DNA of 64,000 bases, taken from assembly GCF_001310225.1 (NCBI RefSeq), contig NZ_CP012898.1:3404001-3468000 (forward strand), written 5' to 3'. Below the pieces are notes generated by a model. The model made no database searches, was not told where the DNA came from, and was given only the letters and a program-made list of their open reading frames with translations. A program made the position numbers and the translations under genes. This document shows, piece by piece, positions 44,948 to 53,933 of this stretch; the stretch's first letter is position 1; each line of letters begins with the position of its first letter. Source of the stretch: Pseudalgibacter alginicilyticus. Its GTDB lineage: Bacteria > Bacteroidota > Bacteroidia > Flavobacteriales > Flavobacteriaceae.

Positions 44948-46441
44948 TTGAAACTCAATTATAAAATTATCTTTCATTTTTTAGGATTGCTATTATTATT
45001 TAATGGTGGTTTTATGTTGTTGTCCGCACTTATCAGTTATATTTATAGTGATGGGGTAACCTTCAAAATACTTCAAGCAGGGGTTTTAACAGTTTTTATA
45101 GGGCTTGTTGCTATGTTATTAACCCGAAAACACAAAAAAGAAATGAATAAACGCGAAGGTTATATTATAGTAACCTTTGGTTGGGTAATTATGTCATTGT
45201 CAGGTTCTTTACCGTATGTAATGACTGAAAGTATTCCAAGTTTTACTAGTGCTTTTTTTGAAACCATGTCTGGGTATACCACAACGGGAGCGTCTATTTT
45301 AAATGATATTGAAATTATACCTAAAGGCGTATTGTTTTGGAGAAGTACTACTCATTGGATTGGGGGTATGGGTATTATTGTTTTAGCTATTGCTATTTTA
45401 CCGTTATTAGGAATAGGAGGGATGGAACTATTTGCTGCCGAAGCACCAGGACCTAGTGCTGATAAATTACATCCAAGAATTACAGATACGGCAAAAAGAC
45501 TTTGGTTGATTTATTTTGGATACACAGTGGCGGAAACTTTGCTTCTTAAACTAGCAGGGATGACTTTTTTTGATGCCATTAACCATTCTATGGCAACGCT
45601 TTCTACAGGAGGATTTTCAACAAAAAATGCAAGTGTTGCTTATTGGAATGATCAGCCGCTTATCCAATATATAATTATATTATTTATGTTTTTGGCAGGG
45701 TCAAATTTTGTTTTAAGTTATTTTGCTTTTAAAGGAAAAATTCAAAAAATAATTAAAGATGATGAATTTAAACTATACTTTAGATTTGTGGCAGTGTTTT
45801 CTATTATAGCAGCACTTATTATCTTTTTTAAAGCCGATTTAGGCCTATCATCCATTCATCATCCTATGGTTTTAGGTAAAGCAGAAAGTACTTTTAGGCA
45901 TGCGCTTTTTCAAGTGTTATCAGTAATTACTACTACAGGTTTTGTAACAGCTGATTATACTTTATGGACACCATTTTTGGTAGTTTTCTTTTTTGGCCTC
46001 ATGTTTTTAGGAGGATCTGCCGGAAGTACTTCGGGTGGTGTAAAAGTAGTGCGTCATTTAATTCTGATTAAAAATGGATTTTTAGAGTTTAAACGAACGC
46101 TTCATCCTAACGCTATTGTTCCTGTTCGTTATAACAATAAGGCTATAAACCGGTTTATTGTGTTTAATGTTTTAGCATTTTTTATTCTTTATATGCTGTC
46201 ATTTATCATTGGAGCCTTGGTGTTTTCTATGTTTGAAATAGATTTTGAGTCGGCCATTGGTTTATCTGCTTCTAGTTTGGGGAATGTTGGTCCTGCATTT
46301 GGTAATTTTGGCCCTGTAAATAATTACGCTGCATTACCTCCTTTAGCACAGTGGTGGTCTGCATTTTTAATGCTTATAGGACGTTTAGAGTTATTTACTG
46401 TACTAATTTTATTTACTCCTTTCTTTTGGCGTAATCGCTAA
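44948..46441 (+). CDS. trkH: Trk potassium transporter membrane subunit TrkH
   Basis: 497 residues, about ten to twelve membrane helices in a four-repeat (MPM) layout, with pore-loop motifs 'GYTTTGAS', 'LSTGGFS', 'TTTGFV' and 'SLGNVGPAFG'. Potassium uptake through the channel gated by TrkA, directly upstream. Start codon is TTG (MKLNYKIIF). Confidence 0.95.
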   Translation: MKLNYKIIFHFLGLLLLFNGGFMLLSALISYIYSDGVTFKILQAGVLTVFIGLVAMLLTRKHKKEMNKREGYIIVTFGWVIMSLSGSLPYVMTESIPSFTSAFFETMSGYTTTGASILNDIEIIPKGVLFWRSTTHWIGGMGIIVLAIAILPLLGIGGMELFAAEAPGPSADKLHPRITDTAKRLWLIYFGYTVAETLLLKLAGMTFFDAINHSMATLSTGGFSTKNASVAYWNDQPLIQYIIILFMFLAGSNFVLSYFAFKGKIQKIIKDDEFKLYFRFVAVFSIIAALIIFFKADLGLSSIHHPMVLGKAESTFRHALFQVLSVITTTGFVTADYTLWTPFLVVFFFGLMFLGGSAGSTSGGVKVVRHLILIKNGFLEFKRTLHPNAIVPVRYNNKAINRFIVFNVLAFFILYMLSFIIGALVFSMFEIDFESAIGLSASSLGNVGPAFGNFGPVNNYAALPPLAQWWSAFLMLIGRLELFTVLILFTPFFWRNR

Positions 46442-46596
46442 ATCTTCATATAATTAATTTTTAAAAAGTAAAGATAAGATTTCGTTATGTCCTTTTTAAG
46501 AATCTAAAATAGTATACCGCTTCCAAGTAGTGTTTATACAGTTAATTTTTTGTGCTTTTTAACGGTCTATTAAAGAAGAGCAAAAATAACGTTGCA

Positions 46597-46625
46597 TATT
46601 AATTATTTTAATTAATAGTTTTTTT
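46597..46625 (+). terminator. Weak AT-rich terminator-like hairpin after trkH
   Basis: TATTAATT / AATTAATA stem followed by GTTTTTTT, 155 bp after the trkH stop. Stem is entirely A-T, so weak. Confidence 0.35.
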
Positions 46626-46664
46626 ACAATAAAAAGGATGGTTAGTCTAAATTTAAATTGTTTT

Positions 46665-47753
46665 TTATTGGTTCATTAACATTTCAGGAGTTGCTACAGT
46701 TCGAAATCCAACATGTTCGGATGCGGAGTCCATACTAGAGCCCATGCGTGAAGATACTCGGTAACTCGCACAATAAGAATCACTACATAAGAAAGAACCT
46801 CCACGTATTACTTTTTCTTGAATGTAAGGGTTGTTAGGGTTATAAGCTTTTGTGGCTCCTTGTGGATTTTTAGTTGTTGTTTTTAAAGCAGCAAGCTCTT
46901 CATAATAGTTTAAGTTGTACCAATCACTGGTTAATTCCCATACATTTCCAGCCATATCATAAAGGCCAAAACTGTTTGGCGGATATGATTTTACTGGAGC
47001 TGTTCTTTCATACCCATCTTCTAAAGTATTGTTTACAGGAAATTCTCCTTCCCAGCTGTTTACTCTTTTAGATAATTCACTTGCATCATCGCCCCAAAAA
47101 TATATGGTGCCATTTTTGTTTCCTCTTGCAGCGTATTCCCATTCAGCTTCAGTTGGAAGTCTTCTTCCAGCCCATTCACAATATGCTAGTGCATCTTCAT
47201 AAGAAATATGAACTACGGGGTAATCATCTTTACCTTTAATAGAGCTATCAGGTCCTTCTGGATGTTTCCAATTCGCTCCAATGCTCCATTCCCACCATTG
47301 TGAAAAATCATATAAATTAGGGACTGTTGATTTTGATTTTTTAAATAACAATGATCCTGGTTGTAGGATAGAATCGTGTGGTTTTGGAGTACCTTCTGGA
47401 AGTTGAGATTTCATAGCTTCCCAATCAATTTTTCGTTCTGCAATGGTTTTGTAACCTGTTTCTTCAACAAATTTTGAAAATTGAGCATTAGTAACCTCCG
47501 TTATATCAATAAAAAAACCATCTAAACTTACAGAATGTCTAGGTTTTTCATGTTGCATAGCTGTTTGATCTTGAGGTACGGCACCTTGTTCAAATATACC
47601 AGCAGGTACCCAAACCATGCCTTCTGGTGCTTCAGGAATTTCTATGTTTTGTTGAAGCTCTTCAACTGGTAGTTTTGCTTTTGATTTGTCTTGTTTACAC
47701 CCTAAAAATGTAATAATTGTAAGAAAAATGACAATATAATTATTAATACTCAT
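46665..47753 (-). CDS. Formylglycine-generating enzyme family lipoprotein
   Basis: 362 residues, lipobox near residue 19 (FLGC) and a SUMF1/FGE domain: 'GMVWVPAGIFEQGA', 'GFFIDITEVTNAQF', 'PVVHISYEDALAYCEWAGRR', 'LPTEAEWEYAARG', 'GLYDMAGNVWELTSDWY'. Both FGE active-site cysteines are kept (GGSFLCSDSYCASYR). True FGEs convert a sulfatase Cys to formylglycine; being a lipoprotein, its substrate would meet it in the envelope. GldJ/K-like gliding lipoproteins also have this fold but usually without both Cys. Divergent from the ThuA-domain gene. Confidence 0.85.
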   Translation of the reverse strand: MSINNYIVIFLTIITFLGCKQDKSKAKLPVEELQQNIEIPEAPEGMVWVPAGIFEQGAVPQDQTAMQHEKPRHSVSLDGFFIDITEVTNAQFSKFVEETGYKTIAERKIDWEAMKSQLPEGTPKPHDSILQPGSLLFKKSKSTVPNLYDFSQWWEWSIGANWKHPEGPDSSIKGKDDYPVVHISYEDALAYCEWAGRRLPTEAEWEYAARGNKNGTIYFWGDDASELSKRVNSWEGEFPVNNTLEDGYERTAPVKSYPPNSFGLYDMAGNVWELTSDWYNLNYYEELAALKTTTKNPQGATKAYNPNNPYIQEKVIRGGSFLCSDSYCASYRVSSRMGSSMDSASEHVGFRTVATPEMLMNQ

Positions 47754-47953
47754 TGAATATATATTTTATTTAATTTGAGCAAAACTAAGCTTTTATTTAG
47801 TTAATATAAATTCAATAACCTGTATTCATTGATTTTTAACTTTTCAATAGTTGTTTGATTTTAATAGTTATATTGTTTTTTGATTAGGTTTATTTTAACG
47901 ATTTTGCATTTTATTATTAGAATAACAATGTTATATTTACTTTTTAATCTTTT

Positions 47954-48943
47954 ATGTATCGTATAATGACAAACTTAAAAAAGTTTAATTTTTTAATAAT
48001 TATTATTTTAACGTTTAGTTTTAGTATCCATGCACAACATTCTCATAAGAAGCTAAGAGCATTGATTATGGATGGTGAAAACAACCATGGTATATGGCCT
48101 AAGTCTACTATGATGATGAAAGATTATTTAGAAGAAACTAATTTGTTTGAAGTAGATATCGTTAGAAAAGCTTTTACTTGGCAAGGTGAAGAGTATTTAG
48201 AGAAATATCCTTTAGCAACTGGAGAAAAAACAACACCTGTTAAGCAGCCAAAATTTGATCCAAATTTTAACCCTAAATTTAAAAAATACGATGTTGTTAT
48301 TTCTAATTTAGGTTGGAAAGCTTCTGATTTACCTGATAATACAAAAAAGAGTTTTGAAAAATATATGGCTAATGGCGGAGGGTTAGTTGTAGTACATGCA
48401 GCTGATAATTCTTGGGGGGATTGGGATGAATTTAATAAAATGATTGGCATAGGAGGTTGGGGAGGTAGAAATACAGAAAGCGGCCCTTATGTATATTATG
48501 ATAATGATGGTAATCTTAAGTACGATACCTCTGAAGGAAAGTGTGGTAGCCATGGTCCACAGCGGGAGTTTTTAGTAGATACGCGTGCGCCGAATCATCC
48601 AATCATGAAAGGATTGCCTATGTCTTGGCTTCATGCTAAAGATGAACTATATGAAAAATTACGAGGGCCAGCTGAGAATTTGACTGTATTAGCAACCGCA
48701 TATTCTAAAGTTGAAAAAAGTTCTGAGGGAACGCATCAGCCCATGCTTATGGCTATAAATTATAAAAAAGGAAGGGTTTTCCATACAACACTGGGGCATA
48801 CAGATTATTCAATAGAATGTGTTGGGTTTATTACTACTTTTAATCGTGGCGCAGAATGGGCAGCTACGGGCAATGTTACACAACCTATTCCAATTGATTT
48901 TCCTACCAAGACTGCTTCAAGTTCCAGAAAATGGACTAAATAA
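47954..48943 (+). CDS. ThuA domain-containing secreted protein
   Basis: 329 residues with a signal peptide (cut near SIHAQ). ThuA-like (trehalose utilisation, glutamine amidotransferase-like) fold: 'LRALIMDGENNHGIWPKS', 'YDVVISNLGWKA', 'YMANGGGLVVVHAADNSWG', 'GRVFHTTLGHTDYSIEC'. The family occurs near sugar-degradation genes; its chemistry is unknown. A second start at 47966 (MTNLKKFNF) gives an equally good signal peptide. Divergent neighbour of the FGE-like lipoprotein. Confidence 0.85.
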   Translation: MYRIMTNLKKFNFLIIIILTFSFSIHAQHSHKKLRALIMDGENNHGIWPKSTMMMKDYLEETNLFEVDIVRKAFTWQGEEYLEKYPLATGEKTTPVKQPKFDPNFNPKFKKYDVVISNLGWKASDLPDNTKKSFEKYMANGGGLVVVHAADNSWGDWDEFNKMIGIGGWGGRNTESGPYVYYDNDGNLKYDTSEGKCGSHGPQREFLVDTRAPNHPIMKGLPMSWLHAKDELYEKLRGPAENLTVLATAYSKVEKSSEGTHQPMLMAINYKKGRVFHTTLGHTDYSIECVGFITTFNRGAEWAATGNVTQPIPIDFPTKTASSSRKWTK

Positions 48944-49077
48944 AAAGTCAAGGATTATCTGTTTAGGTTTTTATTAAATTTAATAATCCGTTTTATGAAC
49001 TTAAAAGGAATGGTGGGTGCCTTAATGGTAATTTAATTTTTTGTAAGTTGCTATAATGTATTTAGATTATTGTTTTT

Positions 49078-49803
49078 ATGTGTACAGTAACTATAGTTCC
49101 TAAAGGGAATGATGACTTTATTTTAACATCAAATAGAGATGAAGCTCCTAATAGGGTTGCAACATTGCCAGATTTTTATGTGGAAGGCACTGTAAAAATG
49201 CTATTTCCAAAAGATGAGCTTTCTGAAGGAACATGGATTGGTGTTAGTAATAAAGAACGATTAGTTTGTGTGCTTAATGGTGGATTTATAATGCATCAGC
49301 GTGAATTGAATTATAGGAAAAGTAGAGGTGTTGTTGCAAAAGATTTTATGGCATTTAATAACCTTGAACAAGAAGTGGTGTCCTATAACTTTAATAATAT
49401 AGAGCCATTTACCATGGTAATTGTAGATTGGAATTTAAATTTACGTTTTTTTGAATTGGTTTGGGATGGGCAAAAGTCACATTTTACTAAGTTGCCATTA
49501 AAACCAAAAATTTGGTCATCGTCTACATTATATTCTCAAGCGATGATGCAAGAACGCACAGGGTGGTTTGAGGTCTTTAAAACTAAGAATGTATTAAATC
49601 AAGACTCAATACTTCAATTTCATAAAACGGCAGGAAAAGATAATAATGATTATGGCGTAGTTATGAATAGAGGTTTTGTAAAAACAACAAGTATTACTCA
49701 GGTTAGTAAAACCAATACTAAAGTTGAAATGCTTTACGAAAACATTCATCAAAAAAAAGTATCTCATAAAACATTTTATATGCTTAAAACTATCAATGAT
49801 TAA
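49078..49803 (+). CDS. NRDE family protein (TANGO2-like)
   Basis: 241 residues. Starts MCTVTIVPKGNDDFILTSNRDEAP with the Asn-Arg-Asp-Glu signature and N-terminal Cys2 typical of the family (NTN hydrolase-like). Catalytic activity and substrate are unproven. The last eight bases (ATGATTAA) overlap the start of the next gene, so the two are translationally coupled. Confidence 0.88.
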   Translation: MCTVTIVPKGNDDFILTSNRDEAPNRVATLPDFYVEGTVKMLFPKDELSEGTWIGVSNKERLVCVLNGGFIMHQRELNYRKSRGVVAKDFMAFNNLEQEVVSYNFNNIEPFTMVIVDWNLNLRFFELVWDGQKSHFTKLPLKPKIWSSSTLYSQAMMQERTGWFEVFKTKNVLNQDSILQFHKTAGKDNNDYGVVMNRGFVKTTSITQVSKTNTKVEMLYENIHQKKVSHKTFYMLKTIND

Positions 49804-50800
49804 TACGGGTATTATTTTAATATTAGCCTATCCGGAAACAATTGTTATGGTTTCTGATGAATGGTTTTCTCCATATTTAAGGTTTGTTGGTATTGGAAAT
49901 AAGAGCCATCTACGGGCTGGCCACGCTGCATTAATACTTATTGATAAAGAAACCGGCGTTTTAGAATATCATGATTTTGGACGTTATATCACTTCAGAAC
50001 CTTATGGGAGAGTACGTGGGAGAGTCACCGATTGCGAGTTAGACTTTCCTTTAAAAGCAATTGTTAAAGATGGTGAAATTACTAATCTAAATGCCATTTT
50101 AAAATTTTTAAGTATGCAGCCTAAATTAACGCATGGCGACGGTATATTAATAGCGTCTGTGTGTGATGAAATAGATTATAAAAAAGCCAGAGCCTATATT
50201 ACGATGATGCAAGAAAAGCATTTTATTAGGTACGCTGCTTTTAAAAAAGAAGCCTCTAATTGTGCTCGATTTGTTACAGATACTTTAATTGCTTCAGTAA
50301 CAAATAAAACGATAAAAAAAAAGTTAATACAGTCTAACTGGTTTACTCCAAGTACAGTTGGGAATGTATTATTAGCTAATACTAATGATGCTGTTTTTGA
50401 GGTCTCTAATTCTGGCGATATTTCTAAGTTTACGGGGTCGCAAAGTTTAGAAAATTTGAGATGTTTTTTAGATAAACTTAAAAATCATAGAACTGATTTT
50501 GTTGGAACATTAAAACCGAAATTAGTTGATGGTTTACATGAAAAGGCACAATGGTTATCAGGTATTGCAGCTGGGGCATGGTTTGAATTACACACTATAG
50601 GTAATGATTTGGAGTATGATTTTAAACGCATTTCACCACATGGACATATAGATGTTTATGACCGATTTGTAGTTGATGATGTGTCTTTTAATTACGATTT
50701 AGAATATAAATTTGTACATTATTCCAACTGTGCTTTTTTTCACATACAGCAAAATGGTAAACTCTATAGGTTTGATAGAAAACCTATAGTAGCTATATAA
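49796..50800 (+). CDS. Uncharacterised protein, NlpC/P60-like core
   Basis: 334 residues from the ATG that overlaps the NRDE stop. 'HLRAGHAALILIDKETGVLEYHDFG' provides a His and 'KKEASNCARFVTDTLIA' a Cys, an arrangement like a permuted NlpC/P60 or LRAT papain-like fold. The C-terminal half is beta-rich ('GAWFELHTIGNDLEYDFKRIS'). The family seems Bacteroidota-specific; I cannot name it with certainty. Cytoplasmic, no signal peptide. Coupled to the NRDE gene. Confidence 0.7.
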   Translation: MINTGIILILAYPETIVMVSDEWFSPYLRFVGIGNKSHLRAGHAALILIDKETGVLEYHDFGRYITSEPYGRVRGRVTDCELDFPLKAIVKDGEITNLNAILKFLSMQPKLTHGDGILIASVCDEIDYKKARAYITMMQEKHFIRYAAFKKEASNCARFVTDTLIASVTNKTIKKKLIQSNWFTPSTVGNVLLANTNDAVFEVSNSGDISKFTGSQSLENLRCFLDKLKNHRTDFVGTLKPKLVDGLHEKAQWLSGIAAGAWFELHTIGNDLEYDFKRISPHGHIDVYDRFVVDDVSFNYDLEYKFVHYSNCAFFHIQQNGKLYRFDRKPIVAI

Positions 50801-50825
50801 ATAGAAATTTTAGGTTGAACGTTAT

Positions 50826-51317
50826 CTAATTTCTTGTAAAATTAATATCATCTCCAACAGAAACCTTCCAAGCATCTACCATACCTGCATTAATTTCTAA
50901 AACATATTTTGCGGGTGCATTTGAAGGTAAAGAAGCTTCATCAAATGGTTTTGCATTTTTTTGAAAACTAACTATTTTTTTATTGGCGTTGATATAAATG
51001 AGATCTAAAGAAAATCGGGTGTTTTTCATATAAAAAAAACGTTCTGTTTCGTCTTCAAAAATAAACAACATACCTTGGTTTTCTTTCATTGTATCTCGGT
51101 ACATTAAACCTGTTTGAATATCGTAATCGGTTTCTGCTAATTCAATATCTAATTTTTTTATTATTGAATCCGTATTGGATTTGTAAATAGTGAGGTCTGC
51201 TTCTTTTTTAAAAGTTACTTCGGTTTGCTTAATTGTTTTGCTTTCCTGTCTGCAAGATTGATGACTTAAGCAGATTAAACTAAAAATAATTAGAAATGAA
51301 ATAGTTTTTAAATGCAT
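50826..51317 (-). CDS. DUF192 domain lipoprotein
   Basis: 163 residues from the ATG giving MHLKTISFLIIFSLICLSHQSC; lipobox HQSC. DUF192 follows: 'QTGLMYRDTMKENQGMLFIF', 'FYMKNTRFSLDLIYINANKKI', 'YVLEINAGMVDAWKVSVGD'. Function unknown. A longer in-frame start would overlap lgt; this one is 1 bp after the lgt stop. Confidence 0.9.
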   Translation of the reverse strand: MHLKTISFLIIFSLICLSHQSCRQESKTIKQTEVTFKKEADLTIYKSNTDSIIKKLDIELAETDYDIQTGLMYRDTMKENQGMLFIFEDETERFFYMKNTRFSLDLIYINANKKIVSFQKNAKPFDEASLPSNAPAKYVLEINAGMVDAWKVSVGDDINFTRN

Positions 51318-51318
51318 C

Positions 51319-52248
51319 TTATTTTGAAGTAGATTTGGATTTGTAAAGAAACATAAAGTAGAATCCAATTAATATAAAAGGAATGCTCAACCATTGTCCG
51401 GTGTTTAATCCAAACCAATTAATATATTCATCGCCTTGTGGTTCTTTTGAAAATTCAACAAAAAAGCGAACTGTCCATAATAAAACTAAAAACAGCCCGA
51501 ATAAAAAGCCTGTTTGATCTTTTTTGTTAGTTTTCAAATAGAAATAGCCTAAAATTAAAAACACAAAAATATAACAAAATGACTCGTATAATTGAGCTGG
51601 GTGTCTGTATGGGACAGCTTCTAATAAATTTTTAAACTGAGGATTGTCAGTAACAGCATTATAGGCCTTTTGAACATCTTGTATACCTGTTCGTTGCACA
51701 ATTTCATTTTTGTAATATTGGTCTTGAATAAATCGTACCCCAAAATTGGAGTCAGTTATTTTTCCAATAATTTCTGAATTGATAAAATTACCTATTCTAA
51801 TAAAAATAGCACCTGAAGCTACCGGAATAACAATGCGGTCCAAGATCCAAAGAATGGATTTATACTTGTATTTTTTTCGGTATAAATACATACCAATAAT
51901 AATACCTATAGCAGCACCATGACTTGCTAAGCCTTGAAACCCTGTAAATTCAAAACCACCTTTGAATTTAAAAGGTAGAAAAATACTAAAAAAATCTTGT
52001 GAAATTAATTCCGATTGGTAAAACAAAACATGCCCTAAGCGTGCCCCAATCATAGTAGCTAAAACGGTATAAATAAATAAAGGATCTAAGTAATCTAAAG
52101 ATATTTTTTCTTTAGTAAAAATACGCTTCATAATATACCACCCTATAGAAAAAGCTACAACCCACATTAAGCTGTAAAAGTGGAGTTTGAAATTTCCAAT
52201 AATATCGATACCTGTTATAGGGTTCCAATCAAATTTTAAAAAATACAT
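51319..52248 (-). CDS. lgt: Prolipoprotein diacylglyceryl transferase
   Basis: 309 residues, about seven membrane helices, with 'IRIGNFINSEIIG' and 'YRHPAQLYESFCYI', the Lgt signature. It adds diacylglycerol to the lipobox Cys of lipoproteins, of which several are encoded here. Follows the PPIase gene by 5 bp and precedes DUF192. Confidence 0.95.
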   Translation of the reverse strand: MYFLKFDWNPITGIDIIGNFKLHFYSLMWVVAFSIGWYIMKRIFTKEKISLDYLDPLFIYTVLATMIGARLGHVLFYQSELISQDFFSIFLPFKFKGGFEFTGFQGLASHGAAIGIIIGMYLYRKKYKYKSILWILDRIVIPVASGAIFIRIGNFINSEIIGKITDSNFGVRFIQDQYYKNEIVQRTGIQDVQKAYNAVTDNPQFKNLLEAVPYRHPAQLYESFCYIFVFLILGYFYLKTNKKDQTGFLFGLFLVLLWTVRFFVEFSKEPQGDEYINWFGLNTGQWLSIPFILIGFYFMFLYKSKSTSK

Positions 52249-52253
52249 ATATG

Positions 52254-53381
52254 TTATTTTACAAGTTCTATAATTTCAACTTCAAATATTAAGTTTGTTT
52301 TTGGAGGGAATCCATTACCTCCAGATTCACCATAGGCTAAATGGTAGGGGACAAACAGTGTTGCTTGATCTCCAATACTTAATTGTTGTAGTCCTTCTTT
52401 GAAGCCAGTTATCATTTTAGCATCTGGACCAATGGAAGCTGCAAAAGGTTGGTATTCATTGTTTTTAATACTTCTTTCACTTACTTGGTTTTGAGCTTCT
52501 GCTATTTCTAATTTATTAGTTGCCATAAACAAACCATCATCAAAATACATGGCATAATGAATTAATACCTTGGCCATTTTAGGTAGTTTTTTTCCTGCTC
52601 CTTTTTTGGTAACAATGTATTGTAAACCAGAAGGGAGTGTGGTAGCTTGTTCTTTTTGGTTTTTGAACTTTGATATATTGGCGTCTTTAATAGCCTTGGC
52701 TTTGGCTTCTTTTTCTTTTTCTATCCGATCAATTTCAGCAAAATGATTGATGAATATTTCTGGAGCATCAAATGACTTAGCTTCATTTCCTTTTCTAATA
52801 ATGTTTAGCTGTTTAATAACTACATCTTCAATAGGCTTATCATTTTCAGATGTTTTTACATTAGAAATTGTGTCTTGAATATCTAGTCCTATAACTAATT
52901 CTCCAAAAACATTGTAATTGTTGTCCAAAAATGGTTTTGCTACTTCAGTTATAAAAAATTGACTTCCATTGCTGTTTGGTCCAGAATTAGCCATAGATAA
53001 AACGCCTGGTTTGTCATGTTTTAAATCTGTATGAAATTCATTATTAAACTTATAGCCAGGGTCACCTGTTCCATCGCCAACAGGGTCACCGCCTTGAATC
53101 ATAAATCCATCAATAACGCGATGAAAAAGTAAGCCATTATAAAATTTTTTGTTTTTAAAAGAGTTCTCAACTAAAGTATTCGTGCCTTCAGCAAGTGATA
53201 CAAAGTTTGCAACAGTTATTGGGGCTTTATCGTAGGCCAGTTTAGCAACCATAGTGCCTTTGGTGGTAATAATTTCAGCGTATATACCTTCTTCTAAATC
53301 TGGGTATTGTATTTTACAAGAACTAAAAGTTAGCAGAGTTATTAGTAGCAAAAATGCTGAATGCAATTTTAAAATATTCAT
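52254..53381 (-). CDS. Peptidyl-prolyl isomerase lipoprotein: cyclophilin fused to FKBP
   Basis: 375 residues. Lipobox FSSC (Cys near 22). A cyclophilin domain (about 30-195: 'TTKGTMVAKLAYDKAPITV', 'NGLLFHRVIDGFMIQGGDP', 'NSNGSQFFITE') is joined through a charged helical linker to a FKBP domain (about 265-375: 'VLIHYAMYFDDGLF', 'ITGFKEGLQQLSIGDQATLF', 'YGESGGNGFPPKTNLIFEVE'). Two independent prolyl isomerases tethered in the envelope. It lies 3 bp from gldI, another FKBP. Confidence 0.93.
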   Translation of the reverse strand: MNILKLHSAFLLLITLLTFSSCKIQYPDLEEGIYAEIITTKGTMVAKLAYDKAPITVANFVSLAEGTNTLVENSFKNKKFYNGLLFHRVIDGFMIQGGDPVGDGTGDPGYKFNNEFHTDLKHDKPGVLSMANSGPNSNGSQFFITEVAKPFLDNNYNVFGELVIGLDIQDTISNVKTSENDKPIEDVVIKQLNIIRKGNEAKSFDAPEIFINHFAEIDRIEKEKEAKAKAIKDANISKFKNQKEQATTLPSGLQYIVTKKGAGKKLPKMAKVLIHYAMYFDDGLFMATNKLEIAEAQNQVSERSIKNNEYQPFAASIGPDAKMITGFKEGLQQLSIGDQATLFVPYHLAYGESGGNGFPPKTNLIFEVEIIELVK

Positions 53382-53384
53382 AAC

Positions 53385-53933
53385 TTAATTAAAATGGTTT
53401 TCAGTTATGGAGTGAACTGTTACTTCACACATAATAGGTAGATTTGTACCTATTTTGTTTTCATCACCATAATAGCCATAGGCTTTCTGCGAAGGGAATA
53501 AAAAAGTAGCTGTTTCTCCTGTTTTCATAAGTTTTAAACCTTCTCGTAACCCCGTAAACAAGTTTTCTTGATCCATGGCATAGGATTGTGGCTTAAGCTC
53601 TTCTTTTGTATATATAATGGTACCATTAAGTGTTTTTACATCATAATCATAATTTACAACGTCTCCAAAATCTGGGGTTTTTAAGGAGTCAACTTCTATT
53701 TTTGTATTATAATAATACCAAAATCCAGTTTCTGAAGCTATAAACTTATGATCTTTTTGTTCTGAGATTATTTTTTGTATACTGGCTTCTTCTTGAGCAT
53801 TTAATTTTTTGTTTCGCTCTACTGAAGCGTCAATAAAAGAACCTGTTTTTATCGATATAGGTTTTCTTGCTTCTGGAGTTTTACAGCTAACTATAGCTAA
53901 AATAATTATAAAGAGTGTTACTAATTTATTCAT
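53385..53933 (-). CDS. gldI: Gliding motility-associated FKBP-type lipoprotein GldI
   Basis: 182 residues. Lipobox IVSC (Cys near 17), then a FKBP-type prolyl isomerase domain ('GDVVNYDYDVKTLNGTIIY', 'LFTGLREGLKLMKTGETATF', 'AYGYYGDENKIGTNLPIMCEV'). It matches GldI by length, domain and position. It overlaps the nrnA stop by 8 bp. Assists folding of gliding/T9SS components. Confidence 0.88.
   Translation of the reverse strand: MNKLVTLFIIILAIVSCKTPEARKPISIKTGSFIDASVERNKKLNAQEEASIQKIISEQKDHKFIASETGFWYYYNTKIEVDSLKTPDFGDVVNYDYDVKTLNGTIIYTKEELKPQSYAMDQENLFTGLREGLKLMKTGETATFLFPSQKAYGYYGDENKIGTNLPIMCEVTVHSITENHFN

Noticed and set aside
46665-48943. A polysaccharide utilisation locus around the FGE and ThuA genes
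   Set aside because: No SusC/SusD pair, glycoside hydrolase or sulfatase is present in the window.
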